64,000 nt of DNA from Siphonodentalium dalli. Taxonomy: Eukaryota; Mollusca; Scaphopoda; Gadilida; Siphonodentaliidae. How positions within the stretch are numbered: position 1 is the first letter of the stretch; each line of letters opens with the position of its first letter. The notes under the pieces are model-generated. The model ran no database searches and was not told the origin of the DNA. It was given only the letters and a program-made list of their open reading frames with translations. Both the position numbers and the translations under genes were made by a program. The stretch lies in contig CP136069.1 of the NCBI GenBank assembly GCA_032622095.1, positions 188,841,122 through 188,905,121 of the forward strand. The letters run 5' to 3'. Positions 22,601-33,990 of this stretch are shown here, piece after piece.

Positions 22601-23166
22601 CTGTTATGCAATGACCGTTGCATTTCATTTTTATAGAATTGGTTTAATGAATGGAATAATGGTCGGATCATGTAATAAATAACGGTTAGATGCAACATTA
22701 GGCAGCATGCATCCATTTAATTACGATGTCCTGCAATGGATGGTTTGAAAAAATAGCCAGGTTCAGTTACGCGTACCTGTAATTTGTAAAGTGTGCTACT
22801 GTGGTATTGTAATGATTTGATGGCCCTAGAACTACACGTTAAGATGCGTAAGTAATCGTGTTATCAATAGCTGGTTAGTGTTACATTATATTCACACTTC
22901 CATAATTTATTGGCTTCTACTAAAATAAAAATATGTCTGCTACCCATGGATATAACATTCTCCTGTTGACCCATAGCGTTCACGTCTCATTTTTCTCCTC
23001 AGTTATTTCAAGATTGAGTATTCTTCTTTCCTACAAGTTTCGTTTACGTCAGAAACAAACAAATCTAAATGAAATGAACGTCTACGTGAAATGACGGCAG
23101 TATCACGTGAGTCAGGTCACTTTCGATGACAATATCGATACACGTCAAAAGCCACAAGTACATACA
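22601..23166. other. No recognised feature
   Basis: AT-rich, no convincing ORF or repeat. Confidence 0.4.
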
Positions 23167-23472
23167 TTTAAAGGTACTCAATCCGACCAGAGGGTCCTAT
23201 ATTACTATTTCGTTGGCTTTGGGGGTAAAAAATATTTGATTCGAGTCGAGGAACCCATCCATCAGAGTGATTAGATATCGATTTGTGAAATCTATTAATT
23301 TTCGGATATCTATCCCACAAGTTAGCAGAACCACGTGATCAAAACAGACAAATTACGGGTGTAAGATGGATAACTCTAAAATCAAGTGCTTACTATTAAT
23401 AATAATAACCACTTGATTTCAGAGTTATCCATCTGAACGTGGATAATTACCAACACTAATTAATTCTGGAAT
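23167..23472. mobile_element. Family B MITE, right-truncated copy with internal hairpin
   Basis: Starts TTAAAGGTACTCAATCCG and keeps the left half. GATGGATAACTCTAAAATCA and its inverse TGATTTCAGAGTTATCCATC form a hairpin at about 23366-23433. The right TIR is absent. Confidence 0.75.
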
Positions 23473-23954
23473 AAATCGTTCACAAATATGTATGTTTCAA
23501 AATCACACTGTGAAAGTATACATGTAGCTTCTCACTAACATCAGAGAAATTTCCATATGGTAATGACATATACTGGATCTACAATGTAGACCAAACGCAC
23601 ATGCTGACTCACATGTTACATGCATACAAATTAACGGAATAGTGGTGCATGAAGTGATAAGTGACAACTGTTTCTGAGTTCATGATTGAAAGAAGTAACC
23701 CGACTAGCAAACCGGGCGAGGTCACATATCATTATTTTCAATTTTGGTGTCGGTGTCTCGGTGATAATTTAAAATTAATTATATTGGGTGGAAGTATTCA
23801 AATGAGGCTCGATGTGTCAACAAAAGGCCACTACAAGATAAAGCTGGACTCACCTTGTCGATTAAACGATTTTTATGATCGTAACCAAGGATGTAGCAAT
23901 ATAAGATACATGTACGACAACGTCGAACTCGGAACTTCAAGAGTTAAAAGACTA

Positions 23955-24720
23955 TATTATTCTATGGTTGGAATATCACTCAGCAGTGAAACATCTAAGC
24001 CTATATATTTCTCATGTGTTAAGACCAGTTCAATAGTTTTCAGCTTTTTGTTAGTCCACAGCAGGCCTGAGTTTAGCGTGCCTGTCATTTGCAGATTGAG
24101 GTCCCCAGAGGGTGAATTTAGTGACGCTAACCCGTATAGCGGGCTAGAATCACTAAATTCACCCTCTGGGGACCCCAATCTGCTTAGGTCTCATCTTCTC
24201 TGAAAAGTGTCGTTACTATCAAATTAACAAGTGATTTAGTTTATATAGAAACTTCTTCACAAAAATTCTTTTTACTTTTTTAGTTTAGTTTCTCTATATC
24301 CCCAAATTGGCAAACGACACAATGCACAATCGAGGTTCCCAATGGATGCACATCACAATATTCACCATCTGGGAACTACAATCTGAGTCTAGGTGTCCCA
24401 TAGCAGCTGGCGTCGTGCTGAATGAGGTCCCCAGAGGGTGAAGTTGGTGATGCTAGCCTGCCGTTCGGGGTAGCGAACTAAATTCACTATTTGGCCTATG
24501 GGGACCTCATTCTGCAAATGACAGCGGGCTATCGTCATTAAATTCACCCTCTGTGGACCTCATTCTGCATGGCCCCATCTGCTATGGGATACCTAGACTC
24601 AGATTTAAGTTCCCAGATGGTGAAGATGGTCTCGATTAGACCTATATACATAGCCCGCTGTGCGGTGTAGCGTCACTAAATTTCCTCATTCTGCAAATGT
24701 CCAGCAACAAATTTTGAGCC
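23955..24720. repeat. Dispersed repeat J with short hairpin modules, copy 1
   Basis: The module GAGGTCCCCAGAGGGTGAA(T/G)TTAGTGA occurs repeatedly in both orientations (24102-24175 as a hairpin, 24424, 24530, 24560). It is linked by TCTATATCCCCAAATTGGCA and CATAGCAG. The same order of blocks recurs at 54270-54670. The frame 23661-24203 runs into this repeat and is not a gene. Confidence 0.65.
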
Positions 24721-24865
24721 CTGATCCCTTATTATGTGTTGCCGATTCCCATAAAAACAACAACAGCTTGACACGCTGTCTTATATTTATCAACAGACCG
24801 ACCGATTATTATTGTGCATGCTGCGATTTTTAGATTTACACTGCCGATTGCATAGAATAGTTTCA

Positions 24866-25359
24866 GGGTGGGGAATCACGTGGTTTCGAGGTTGGTTACC
24901 ACGCACTCAAAATGTGCAAACGCACAAAAACATAATATATGAGGAATTGACATAAAACATAGCATTTTGACTGTTAGCAGCATATGTTAGTTTAATTTAA
25001 AACAAGTTGATACCTTCAAGTTATTTGTTCGGCAATACTCAATAGTTTTCTATAACATTCTGACCTGCAGTTTCCAGTCGGATGTTCGTGGAATGCACAG
25101 GACTATACTTTTAGGAGAATCCTTCGACTGACAACTTTGGCCAGAATGTTAGCGCAAAAAACTGTCAGTTTGGGTACAAATTAGGTATCGGCTTGTTTGA
25201 AAAATAGTATAGCATATGCTCGTAGCTGCCAAAATACCATGTGATATATAATTATCTTAGTTTATTACCCCTTTCCTCGTTTCTGGTCGCGTTTGCGATC
25301 GCCTCGGCCATTTTTAATGAGTGGTACTCATCAACTCGAAACCACGTGATTCCCCACCG
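24866..25359. mobile_element. TIR element K (about 495 bp)
   Basis: GGTGGGGAATCACGTGGTTT CGAG at 24867-24890 is the exact inverse of CTCGAAACCACGTGATTCCCCACC at 25334-25357. A weaker inverse match runs about 25 bp further in (GGTTACCACGCACTCA / TGAGTGGTACTCATC). Flanks AGTTT / AGTTA could be a 4-5-bp target duplication. No ORF. Confidence 0.75.
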
Positions 25360-25716
25360 TGAGTTAAGGATATCGACTCTTGAAGTCTGAAAAATGTACC
25401 TGTTATCACAGTATTAGCCAACGAGAATCAATCTAACACTAAAGTGTGTACCTGTTATATCATGCACAGTATTAGCTAAGGAGAATCAATCTATCAAACT
25501 GACACACAGAAACAGTCGGTAGTGATAAGTCTCAGGGTAAAAATTACAGAAAATGCCAACAATTTCAACTGCTCAACAGAAATAACCCACAAAATCATCA
25601 CAAGGAATTTTCGATCACGAAATCTATCTGCACGGCACGTGCTCTCAAGCACGCGCCGTTTAAATACACTATCTAAAACATTTAAATGCATAAAACAATA
25701 TTCATGCAATATGCCA

Positions 25717-25722
25717 TTTATT
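25717..25722 (-). promoter_or_regulatory. Candidate polyadenylation signal AATAAA for the SYDE-like gene
   Basis: AATAAA on the minus strand, 42 bp after the predicted TGA at 25764. It would give a 3' UTR of only about 60-80 nt. The hexamer is common by chance in AT-rich DNA; its support is the position. Confidence 0.35.
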
Positions 25723-25763
25723 CGAATCACAACCTTCCTAACAATTTGATTCGTTGCTTGTCG

Positions 25764-25876
25764 TCACGTGGATCCTGCGTCATCGGGACACTCCTTAACG
25801 GAAGCTGCGGTTGTGCTGCGGTCGGATTCCACTGAGTCCTGACGATGTTTGTAATCTGTTGACTCACTCGCGCTAT
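25764..25876 (-). CDS. SYDE: Probable last coding exon of the SYDE-like gene (acidic C-terminal tail)
   Basis: An acceptor CATTTTCAG|ATAGCG lies downstream of the RhoGAP exon. Joined in the phase that exon requires, it gives 36 residues starting DSASESTDYKHRQDSVESDR and a TGA at 25766-25764. The composition is hydrophilic and Ser/Asp-rich, like the tails that follow the GAP domain in this family. A poly(A) signal lies 42 bp beyond the stop. I did not recognise a conserved motif, so this rests on splice signal, phase and position. A different exon inside the 1.7-kb intron cannot be excluded. Confidence 0.55.
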
Positions 25877-26425
25877 CTGAAAATGAAGAATATGCACGAC
25901 GTCATTAAATCTCGCCCAAGGATATGGTTGGCCAGTTTGCAATGACCTTTCTGCAAATACCCTTAGTGGGGGGGGGGCTTACGGTTGATAGGTGACACGG
26001 TGTATGCTGAAAGAATTGAATTAGCTTTAGACCAAAGAAAAACATATTTGTGGTTTGTGTATCCCTACCGACCTTATTTTAACCCCCCCCCCCCTTTAAG
26101 CTAAAGTTTTGTCATGGTTTTCAAGAAAATCTATTTAATTTCTTCTCAAAATATTTCATAAAACACAAAAAACACATTTAAGCATCTCAGGATAGGTTGA
26201 TTTCTAAGTAAATGTTTTGTGTAGTTTAATTTAATCAAAATTAGTTTTATGTAAATCTTGCAGAATAAAAATACGAACATGAAATGTCATAAGAATATGA
26301 CAAAATAAAAAAAATTAATTAAAAAATTAAAATTTCAAGCCTACCTACCGACCCTATTTTTTTCCGGCTTGTAACCCAAACCAGATATTTAATCTATAAC
26401 ACACCCGACATCAGACCTTCGTTAT

Positions 26426-26669
26426 GTCTTCAATTATGAAAAATATGACGGCTGGCACTCAAAATGAAAACATTTGGTGGTGCTGGTGCAGCATTAAAGA
26501 CCCTGTGCCAGTGCGTTCTCTTATATATGCGAGTCTCCCATAGAGAGCGCGCATATATAAGAGATTGCACTGGCTTACAAGATCAAGATAAATATTATTA
26601 GGCCAATGAATTCTCTTATATATGCGAGTGTTTTCGCAAAAAAATCAGAAAGCTCCAGTCATGGAAGGG
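26426..26669. mobile_element. Hairpin MITE (family C4), GTG-type stem
   Basis: The right end GAGCTTTCT-inverse AGCTCCAGTCATGGAAGGG abuts TTAA 26670-26673. The left end (TATGACGGCTGG) is diverged. The first hairpin (26509-26574) uses the stem CCAGTGC/GCACTGG and loop region GTCTCCCATA. The second (26611 on) has lost its right arm. Confidence 0.7.
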
Positions 26670-26894
26670 TTAATCATCAAATTACATTTCAATGATCCAT
26701 TAATCAGCCTATTTTGATCAAATTGGACAATCTAAATCACCTTGTAATATATAAGATAGGATACTGCTTCAATATCTAGTACTGTCCATGACCCGTTTAT
26801 GTTATGAAGAATAAAATAAAAAACAAATAAAATTCGCCCTCCCGCCCCATTTTACTGAAAAAGATGGATGTAAATATAGCAATTTATTTATATT

Positions 26895-27150
26895 CCCCTT
26901 ATAATCATGGATAAATTTCCAACATTTTATTGCACCAATCGAAATTTCAGTACATTATGATTTGACAACAAAAGTTTTTTGAAAATAGACAATTTAACAC
27001 TGTGAGTATATATAGTACATGCGCCGATATAAAACTTAGGGTGAAAAAAGAATTATCAATGCAGCAAGCCACCGGCTCAGTCGCTGATTGGTAGAAAATA
27101 ATTGCTAATAATTATTTGATTGACAGCTGCGGACATGTCTATTCCTAGCT
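26895..27150. repeat. Single-copy relative of the 111-bp array and its flank
   Basis: TGGATAAATTTCCAAC, CAATCGAAATTTCAGTAC and ATGATTTGACAACA match the 111-bp unit at 39571-40236. Further on, GGCTCAGTCGCTGATTGG and TAATAATTATTT...GACAGCTG match the flanks of the MITE at 40358 without the MITE. Confidence 0.75.
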
Positions 27151-27583
27151 GTACCTCACGATACAGGCCAATTTTCCATTAATTAAATAAACCCTCGCAA
27201 ATTTTGATTTTCATATCTATATTTGTCGGCCAGGAATGAAATGTCGACCTCTTACAATTTTTCCGGGGATTGAGGGGCACATGTTCATGTGTGGTCTCGA
27301 CATAGAACACACTCTATTTCACGATAGTTACTGAACATCAGGTGAAAACAAAGTTTAAACCGTTATAACATTCAGTGATATGAACTGTTGACATGCGAAC
27401 CAGTGATCGAAATATAGAATTAATTAGCGTGGAAATGTACCTGGAAATAGTTATGCAAGTTTTTTGTTCTGCGCATGTGTAAGCATTATACATGTATGTG
27501 TGGATGTATTAAATCCACTGTTTATCACTTCAACCAATGTTTGAGTTTGTAACTTTATATTGAGATAGTTTATTTCCACATAC

Positions 27584-27788
27584 CTTTGGGGTCGTTCCAT
27601 ATCTCCAGCAGGTATCTTAGTACATCTATATGTTTCTGATAGTCGAGTGCGGGGTCCCCGGTGGAGGAGGGGGAGGGGCACAGCAGCATGGGCCCGAAGC
27701 ATATGGCTACGTTCTCGATCGACATCTTATTCTTGTCGCTTCTGGAAGCTACTCTAGATAAATGTGTAAGCACCAATTTCATAGTTTC
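27584..27788 (-). CDS. SYDE: SYDE/syd-1-like RhoGAP, exon completing the RhoGAP domain
   Basis: This 205-bp exon encodes ETMKLVLTHLSRVASRSDKN, then MSIENVAICFGPMLL and DYQKHIDVLRYLLEIWNDPK. The NxAxCFGPxLL block is the conserved C-terminal half of RhoGAP domains, and the spacing fits SYDE proteins. The acceptor is TTTTGCAG|GAAACT and the donor CCCAAAG|GTATGT. It enters in phase 0 and leaves one base, matching the candidate last exon. Reading through the donor gives a stop after Met-Trp-Lys, so an unspliced shorter end is the alternative. Confidence 0.92.
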
Positions 27789-29301
27789 CTGCAAAATAAA
27801 AATTCACAACTGAAAAGACCAATTATACAACAAAAAAGCTTTAAATTTGTACCTAAAAATCTATTTAATTCCATGAAAGCATCATATAAAAAAAATAGTG
27901 AACATATATGTTGTTTGACAATTTTTTTAAAAAGATGAATAAATCGCTTCGTTTGGAACTAGAACATAGCTGGCTCATTGCTAGATGTTTTCCCGCGGCG
28001 GGCACAGAGTGTTAGTTATATTCTGCAGTGGCGCTTGGCAGGCGAAGTTAGAAGTTTGTGGTTCCAAACCTCGCAATTATAACAATTACTCAGCTACCAA
28101 AAACAAAGGACACAAACCTAAGCCATAATATTATTCCACTTATAACACAATAGACATGACAATTAATTGCAATAAACATCAGCAGTATAATACACAGACA
28201 TCACGATGACCTATTCGGTTGCAACATCAGCAGACAATCTTCGATTATTGAATCCATTAGAGTTACCTCGCCTCCAATGCACTCAAGAATTCCGAGGAAC
28301 AGTTGAACACCGCTAATCAAGATCTCAGCAAGGGTGCAATCTCAAAATATTATAGATATTCTCACCCGGTTAGATTTAACAATGCACTCAAAACTACCAC
28401 TGAGGGATAGTTGAGCAATTCGACCACACTGTACGACAAGGGACGGAACTCAATAGCATTTAATCCCAGATGGTTATCTTCGGGAAGGTACTCAACAATG
28501 CCGAGACAGCAAGGGTAACCACACAAGAGCTAGTTAAGGTTAGGTTAATTAATGGGGGCATTCAATCATACAAAAGAATAGTTCGAGATTGCGACCCCAG
28601 ATCACGACAAGGGAAACAACCCAAGAGTTTGCAAATATTATTTCCTGGTTACCTGTTCGCCGCTATACTATGCTATCCCTTACTTAAAACATATTTTATG
28701 TGTATATTATGTATGATACATAGGGGATTAGGGTGGATACACACATGCATGTAATCTCTGTAATTATCGTGTATTTGGCGTTTTACATGGATCATACAGA
28801 CAATGTAATATGTGTCCACTGACAACCCAATCATTACCGACGTGTTGACCGCACTGAGTTCTAGTTCCAATAAAGTCAGAATGAAGAGAAGCCGCTATCT
28901 TGGACCGAGTCGCCAGGCCACTTAAAATAATTATTCGTGTGATAACCCATATGGCGGACGTTCTATTTAAATGATTACCAGTCCTCTCTTGATATTTATA
29001 GCAGTGGTGGATCAGGATGTACACGACGCAGGGGCTATAAATGATCCCCGACCTGGCCATAAATGTCCTGATAACAGACAGTTTGACTTCGCTTATCACT
29101 ACTCACTTGTCTGGCCCGTTAACAATGAACCGCTCGCGCGCAGGTGATTAATGTTGTCAATTATTGGTGTGGCCATGTAAAATACATGTATTTTACATAC
29201 AGAAATTACATGCATGTGTGTATCCACCCTTTGGGACAAGTTGAAGAAACTTACTTTGTCCCTCTCCCTGTTTATTTTAATGTTATTTTTTATCCTCTTA
29301 C
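27789..29301 (-). other. Intron 2 of the SYDE-like gene
   Basis: No further exon seen. The proximal part (27840-28700) is unremarkable. The distal part contains a 500-bp element with terminal inverted repeats (28731-29230), described separately. Confidence 0.6.
28731..29230. mobile_element. TIR element in SYDE-like intron 2
   Basis: GGGTGGATACACACATGCAT GTAATCTCTGTAA is the near-exact inverse of TTACATGCATGTGTGTATCCACCC at 29199-29230. Arms are about 33 bp, with 430 bp between them. No target duplication is clear. The frames on both strands inside it show no domain. Confidence 0.75.
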
Positions 29302-29462
29302 CTGGTTAGCTTTAGGAAGGCACTCAAGAATACTGAGGAATAGTTTGGCACTGCCTTCAGGGTCGTTAGGTAGTCTTACAGACATGGCATCCAGTAACAT
29401 TTGGTAGAGAGCGTTTGTGATTATGGGTTCCGGTAGTTCACGCAGGAAATCCTTCAGAACTC
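29302..29462 (-). CDS. SYDE: SYDE/syd-1-like RhoGAP, middle exon of the RhoGAP domain
   Basis: This 161-bp exon encodes VLKDFLRELPEPIITNALYQ and then a segment ending LSILECLPKANQ. These are the RhoGAP helices that follow the arginine finger; LKxFLRELPEPLI is a hallmark of the fold. The acceptor reads TTTCCAG|GAGTT and the donor AACCAG|GTAAGAG. The previous exon leaves one base and this exon adds 161, so the frame closes exactly and exits in phase 0, matching the next exon. It was too short to show as an ORF on this strand. The intron to the upstream exon is about 23.2 kb (29463-52691) and full of transposons. Confidence 0.93.
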
Positions 29463-29734
29463 CTGGAAATAGATGTCACGTGATAATGAGTGTCATATAC
29501 ATACACATAGATGGCAAGTTATAATGAGCTATTATACATTCAAAAATACATCAGCTAACCGACGTGAGTCTCATATACATACAAAAGTACACCAGATAAC
29601 CGACGTGAGTTTGAGAAATTTAATGACGTAAAATTTTCTGAAAATCCCACATAATGATGTCAGATAAAGAATTCGTAATACCATACACCAAGTTTTCAAT
29701 TTGATGCAGTTGAGATTATTCCGCACAACTACGA

Positions 29735-30348
29735 CCGACACGCCACATCTACGACGTACATAGCTACGACCTACACGCCACATCTACGAGCTACACAGCT
29801 ACGACATACACGCCACATCTACGACCTACATAACTACGACCTACACGCCACATCTACGACCTACACAGCTACGGCCTACACGCCACATCTACGACCTACA
29901 CGCCACATCTACGACCTACACGCCACAACTACGACCTACACGCCACAACTACGACCTACACGCCACATCTACGACCTACACAACTACGACCTACACGCCA
30001 CATCTACGACATACACGCCACAACTACGACCTACACGCCACAACTACGACCTACACGCCACATCTACGACATACACGCCACATATACGACCTACACAACT
30101 ACGACCTACACGCCACATCTACGACATACACGCCACAGCTACGACCTACACGCCACAACTACGACCTACACGCCACATCTACGACATACACGCCACATCT
30201 ACGACCTACACAACTACGACCTACACGCCACATCTACGACATACACGCCACAACTACGACCTACACGCCACAACTACGACCTACACGCCACATCTACGAC
30301 ATACACGTCACATCTACGACATACACAACTACGACCTACACGCCACAT
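29735..30348 (+). repeat. Minisatellite, 20-bp unit with 15-bp variants
   Basis: Unit CTACGACCTACACGCCACAT, with (A/T)C variants (CACAACTACGAC) and shorter CTACGACCTACACAA units in a semi-regular higher-order pattern of about 130 bp. It begins inside sequence related to no known element and lies in intron 1 just upstream of the middle exon. Confidence 0.92.
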
Positions 30349-30360
30349 CTTGCTAATATA

Positions 30361-30555
30361 ACCCTTACATTACTGGAGCTTCCTGAAATTTTGCGAAAAC
30401 CATAACAATATTTTCATTGACCTTGTAAGCCAGTGCATTCCCTTTTATATGCGAGGCTCCCTATGTGAGACTCGCATATACACATGTATAAGAGAATACA
30501 CTGGCACCGTATCTTTAATGCTGCATCAGTACAGCTCCCGTCATGAAATGGATAA
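30361..30555. mobile_element. Hairpin MITE (family C4), single hairpin
   Basis: TACTGGAGCTTCCTGAAATT TTGCGAAAA at the left and CAGCTCCCGTCATGAAATGG at the right are diverged inverted ends. One hairpin (30432-30506) with stem CCAGTGC/ACACTGG and GAGGCTCCC TAT GTGAGACTC, plus a CACATGTA insertion in one arm. Confidence 0.7.
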
Positions 30556-30736
30556 TAGCTAGTTCATTTGACTTCTTAGCTTGGGATTATCCTGAATGTT
30601 CATCGAACGAACTTGATATCCATTAGACATGTAGTTTGTTTTCTGTAGTAAATTTGAAAGAGGTTACCCAGATACGTGTCCTTTGTATTTTGAGATTGCG
30701 GAAGCAGGGACGAGGCAAAATGGTCTCCGTTTGGGG

Positions 30737-30747
30737 GGGGGGGGGTT
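30737..30747 (+). repeat. G run
   Basis: About 13 G residues at 30735-30747. Confidence 0.85.
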
Positions 30748-30858
30748 GTCCACCTCAGAACTTCAAACGGCATCGCTCCATTGAACTAGACCCACAAGTT
30801 TGGCCACATGTAGGGAATATTCTACTTTTGTTCTAACACCAACGCATTTCACACTTAA

Positions 30859-31337
30859 CCCTTTGAGTGCCAGGGGCCGATCTCATTGGCCCTAATTTAC
30901 GGTGTGTAAAATCGGCCATAAAAAATAAAAAAATAATTTTGTTTTTTTTCTTCAAATTTTGTTTTTGTTTGGGTTGAATTTATTTTGGGTATGCTTAAGC
31001 ATGCTATAGCGAATTTAAAAACAAACTGGATAAAACCTTAGGGGCAACTTATCACTCAAAACTATCACCATGTATTCATAGTAATAATTTTGATGACCAT
31101 GAAAAACGTAAGATTCCCTGGCACCAAACCTACAAAATAAGTCTGTTAAAGAATATAAGACAAAATTACTAAAATTGTAAAAAATTGTAAAAAATAATAA
31201 CAAATGATGAAAAATTGTTAGGCCAATGCATTCTCTTATATATGCGAGGCGACCTATGGTCGGCTTGCATATATAAGAGAATGCAATGGCACAGGGTATA
31301 TGGGTTGATACAAAAATCGAACCTGGCACTCAAAGGG
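30859..31337. mobile_element. TTAA MITE (family C3), full-hairpin copy
   Basis: Inverted relative to 16998-17435, with TTAA at 30855-30858 and 31338-31341. TIR CCCTTTGAGTGCCAGG. Hairpin near 31221-31289 is complete. The right-hand TTAA is at the same time the outer TTAA of the next element. Confidence 0.9.
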
Positions 31338-31341
31338 TTAA

Positions 31342-31869
31342 AGATCGTCAATCTCTTTGTAAACATGTGTCATATAGTTACCGCGGGGTATAAACTATTA
31401 GATATGAATCGAAGACCCCTGTCCTTCTATCGATTATATTCATTATATTTCGAATATTTTCTGGTCTTAAAACGTGTGATTGTTTAGCTATCGAACAATA
31501 ATGGTTACTGTTAACAGAGACCAAAATTTTTAATATGTAATTTTGTCACAAATAATCGTTAATTAGATTCATCGCTTATTATGTAATAATACAATACAAA
31601 CAATCAATCTGGGACATTTGGCGTTCAGAGCATAGCTATGGGAACACCATAATGATCTCTATCGTTATACGGTATCGCCTGAATTGTCTGTTTAAAAAAA
31701 TAGAATAATAAAGTGTCCCACTTAATCATTTCATTTTATAATAAAATATTCGAAATAAATTCAATATTATTTTATAGAATCGTTTCCGGACATGGCTCTT
31801 CAATTCATATCTATTATTTTATACCCACGAAACTATTTCAAAATTATTATATAAAGAGATAATACACCT
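31342..31869. mobile_element. Family A MITE, copy 3 (528 bp, unamplified)
   Basis: TTAA 31338-31341 and 31870-31873. It has the same order of blocks as the non-array part of 788-3203: TTTGTAAACATGTGTCATATAGTTACC, ATATGAATCGAAGAC, TTTCTGGTCT, TTAACAGAGACCA, CAATCAATCTG, and right end GAGATAATACACCTTTAA. It is the best reference for the unexpanded element. Confidence 0.88.
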
Positions 31870-31879
31870 TTAATACTGG

Positions 31880-32640
31880 TTAGAAAATCAAAGGTGACTG
31901 GTTAATGGTGACTCAAATGAACTCAATCGACTCCCAATGCCCAAGACAGCAGTGACATTTACAATACCAGCACGACTGTTTACACGATACCGGACCGTAT
32001 ATCTGATTTAACACCAGACGATTTCTATTTATGTATCGTCTATATATCTATAATAGTCACACGATGATCCATGATTTCGTGACGTACGTCCGGAATAATT
32101 GTTGCAGATTGGTAGTAATTATTGGCGTCAGAGGTCGAGATAATGTATTGACGTGGTTCATGCGGGGTGGACCTTGGTGTATTTCTGTCGTAAATTAGAT
32201 GGACATTCGTAAATTAGATGGTCGAGGCCGTATGCCGAGACAATTTAGTTTACGATGGTCCAGTCGCGAGCGAGTAAATTAACCGACTTAAAACAGTTTT
32301 ATAATATTAAGGAGAAATTACATTTATACAGATGAAAAATTCCAATAAATCTCGATAAATGAGTCGTTTACGAACGTTTTTCTGGGGGAAATAGTCCTTG
32401 ACAGACAGCAAAACCACGCCATTGACATGGCGCGTGTGAGTGGAAATTGCACGTGGAGTTTGCCGTAAACACAATAGGCACAATATCACACGGTACAACT
32501 TATCGAAAATAAACATCGATGTACGCAAACAATGCCAATCAATGATAAAATATGTTTTATGCTGTACATAGCATAGTATATATATACGTAATATATACTG
32601 TCGACGCAATTACATGTATCTATATTTTGGGCACGAATAC
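31880..32640. other. No recognised feature
   Basis: Mixed sequence with short palindromes; the minus-strand frame 32307-32609 has no domain. Confidence 0.4.
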
Positions 32641-32684
32641 ATTTTAGGATATTTTTGACTCAATCTTATTGTTACAGTAACTCT

Positions 32685-33260
32685 ATTAGTGAATAACAGT
32701 AACTCTATTAGTGGAGCCTCCAATGCTTCAATGTGATAGATACACCCCTGTGAACAGTAACTCTATTAGTGGAGCCTTCAATGTTTCAATGTGATAGATA
32801 CACCCCTGGTTCACACATATTAGCAGGACGCTTCTACTGTCTAGGGAATGTATTACGTTGTGATCATAAGTACATGCACTATGTAGATGTTTGTTAACGT
32901 GGGCGTGTGCAAGAAGCGAACAGTAACTCTATTAGTGAAGAACAGTAACTCTATTAGTGAAGAACAGTAACTCTATTAGTGGAGCCTCCAATGCTTCAAT
33001 GTGATAGATACATCATACACCCCTGTGAACAGTAACTATATTAGTGGAGCCTCCAATGTTTCAATGTGATAGATACCTCCCCCCAGATGAACAGTAACTC
33101 TATTAGTGGAGCCTCCGATGCTACAATGTGATAGATACACCCCTGGTACACACATTAGCAGGACGCTTCTACTGTCTAGGGAATGTATTACGTTGGGATC
33201 ATAAGTACATGCACTATGTAGATGTTTGTTAACGTGGGCGTGTGCAAGAAGCGAACTGTT
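32685..33260 (+). repeat. Nested tandem repeats (about 60-bp module in a 330-bp duplication)
   Basis: GAACAGTAACTCTATTAGTG GAGCCTCCAATGCTTCAATGTGATAGATACACCCCTG recurs with variants at 32690-33135. The larger block GCAGGACGCTTCTACTGTCT ... GTGCAAGAAGCGAAC occurs at about 32824-32920 and 33152-33257. Confidence 0.85.
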
Positions 33261-33589
33261 TCTCTGTTAGAGGTCCCAGTAGGAGCTCGTTGTGCATATT
33301 TGGGAGACATGGCCAATCTAGATTACGAATGTCGACTTGTCGAGATGGTATAAAGAGTCCATTCGGAAAAATATAAGGTCGGGGTAGAACAATGGAACTG
33401 GATTTTATATATAATTAACTTTCTCTTTTTTTTAAACTAAAAGCAGACTGGAGGTGCTGTGTATCCGAATGCAAGTACTCTTCCTGAATTTAAGATGAAT
33501 TTGAAATTAATTGACTCACCCATGAAAGCTCTCAAATTCGTTACTAAGCATCTTACACTGCAGAATTCGCAACTACTGTAGTGAAATCA

Positions 33590-33990
33590 AATCAGATATG
33601 ATGAACAATTTTATCTCCGATACCTCTAAAATGTGGATACGAAGTCGAAGATGCCTTTCATTATTTCTTTGAGTGTCCCCTGTGTGTAACTGAAAGATGC
33701 GAACTTTTCGACAAGATTGTAACCCACCCATTTATAATATCTAACATTTTCTCCTTACTCACAGGGATATCGTCCGAATCAAATCGACGCAATTAAATTC
33801 TTTTCCATTTTGTTCATTCATACATATCCTCAACGAAACGATCTGCAGAAAATATTGGCGATCCCCTCGTGCTTTACAAATATTGACAATCCCAGATGAA
33901 ATTTTAAAGCAGAAGGATAGAACTGACAGCGACCACAAACACACCTCATATCACCCTGTATATGTTATGTTCGTTATCTACATTGTATTT
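33590..33990 (+). pseudogene. LINE fragment (C-terminal knuckle region and 3' end)
   Basis: Plus-strand translation gives CGYEVEDAFHYFFECPLC and then ERCELFDKIVTHPFIISN, the Cys/His-rich end typical of LINE reverse transcriptases. An in-frame stop follows near 33797. The body upstream is not recognisable. Confidence 0.6.

Larger units (their letters stand above)
25877..27583 (-). other. Intron 3 of the SYDE-like gene
   Basis: No conserved coding segment seen. It holds a G run at about 25969-25978, a C run at about 26084-26095 and A/T-rich DNA. It also holds a hairpin MITE (26426-26669) and a diverged single copy of the repeat that forms the 111-bp array at 39.6 kb (26895-27150). That copy preserves an uninterrupted version of the site where a MITE is inserted at 40358. 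Confidence 0.6.

Noticed and set aside
23661-24203. 180-codon plus-strand frame
   Set aside because: It has no domain, and its second half is dispersed repeat J, which recurs at 54.3 kb in another context.
25727-25942. 71-codon minus-strand frame across the proposed last SYDE exon
   Set aside because: Wrong phase for the upstream donor, and it ignores the acceptor at 25877; the other frame fits the splice phase.
32307-32609. 100-codon minus-strand frame
   Set aside because: Low-complexity, Cys/Tyr/Ile-rich composition typical of random AT-rich sequence; no motif or neighbour supports it.
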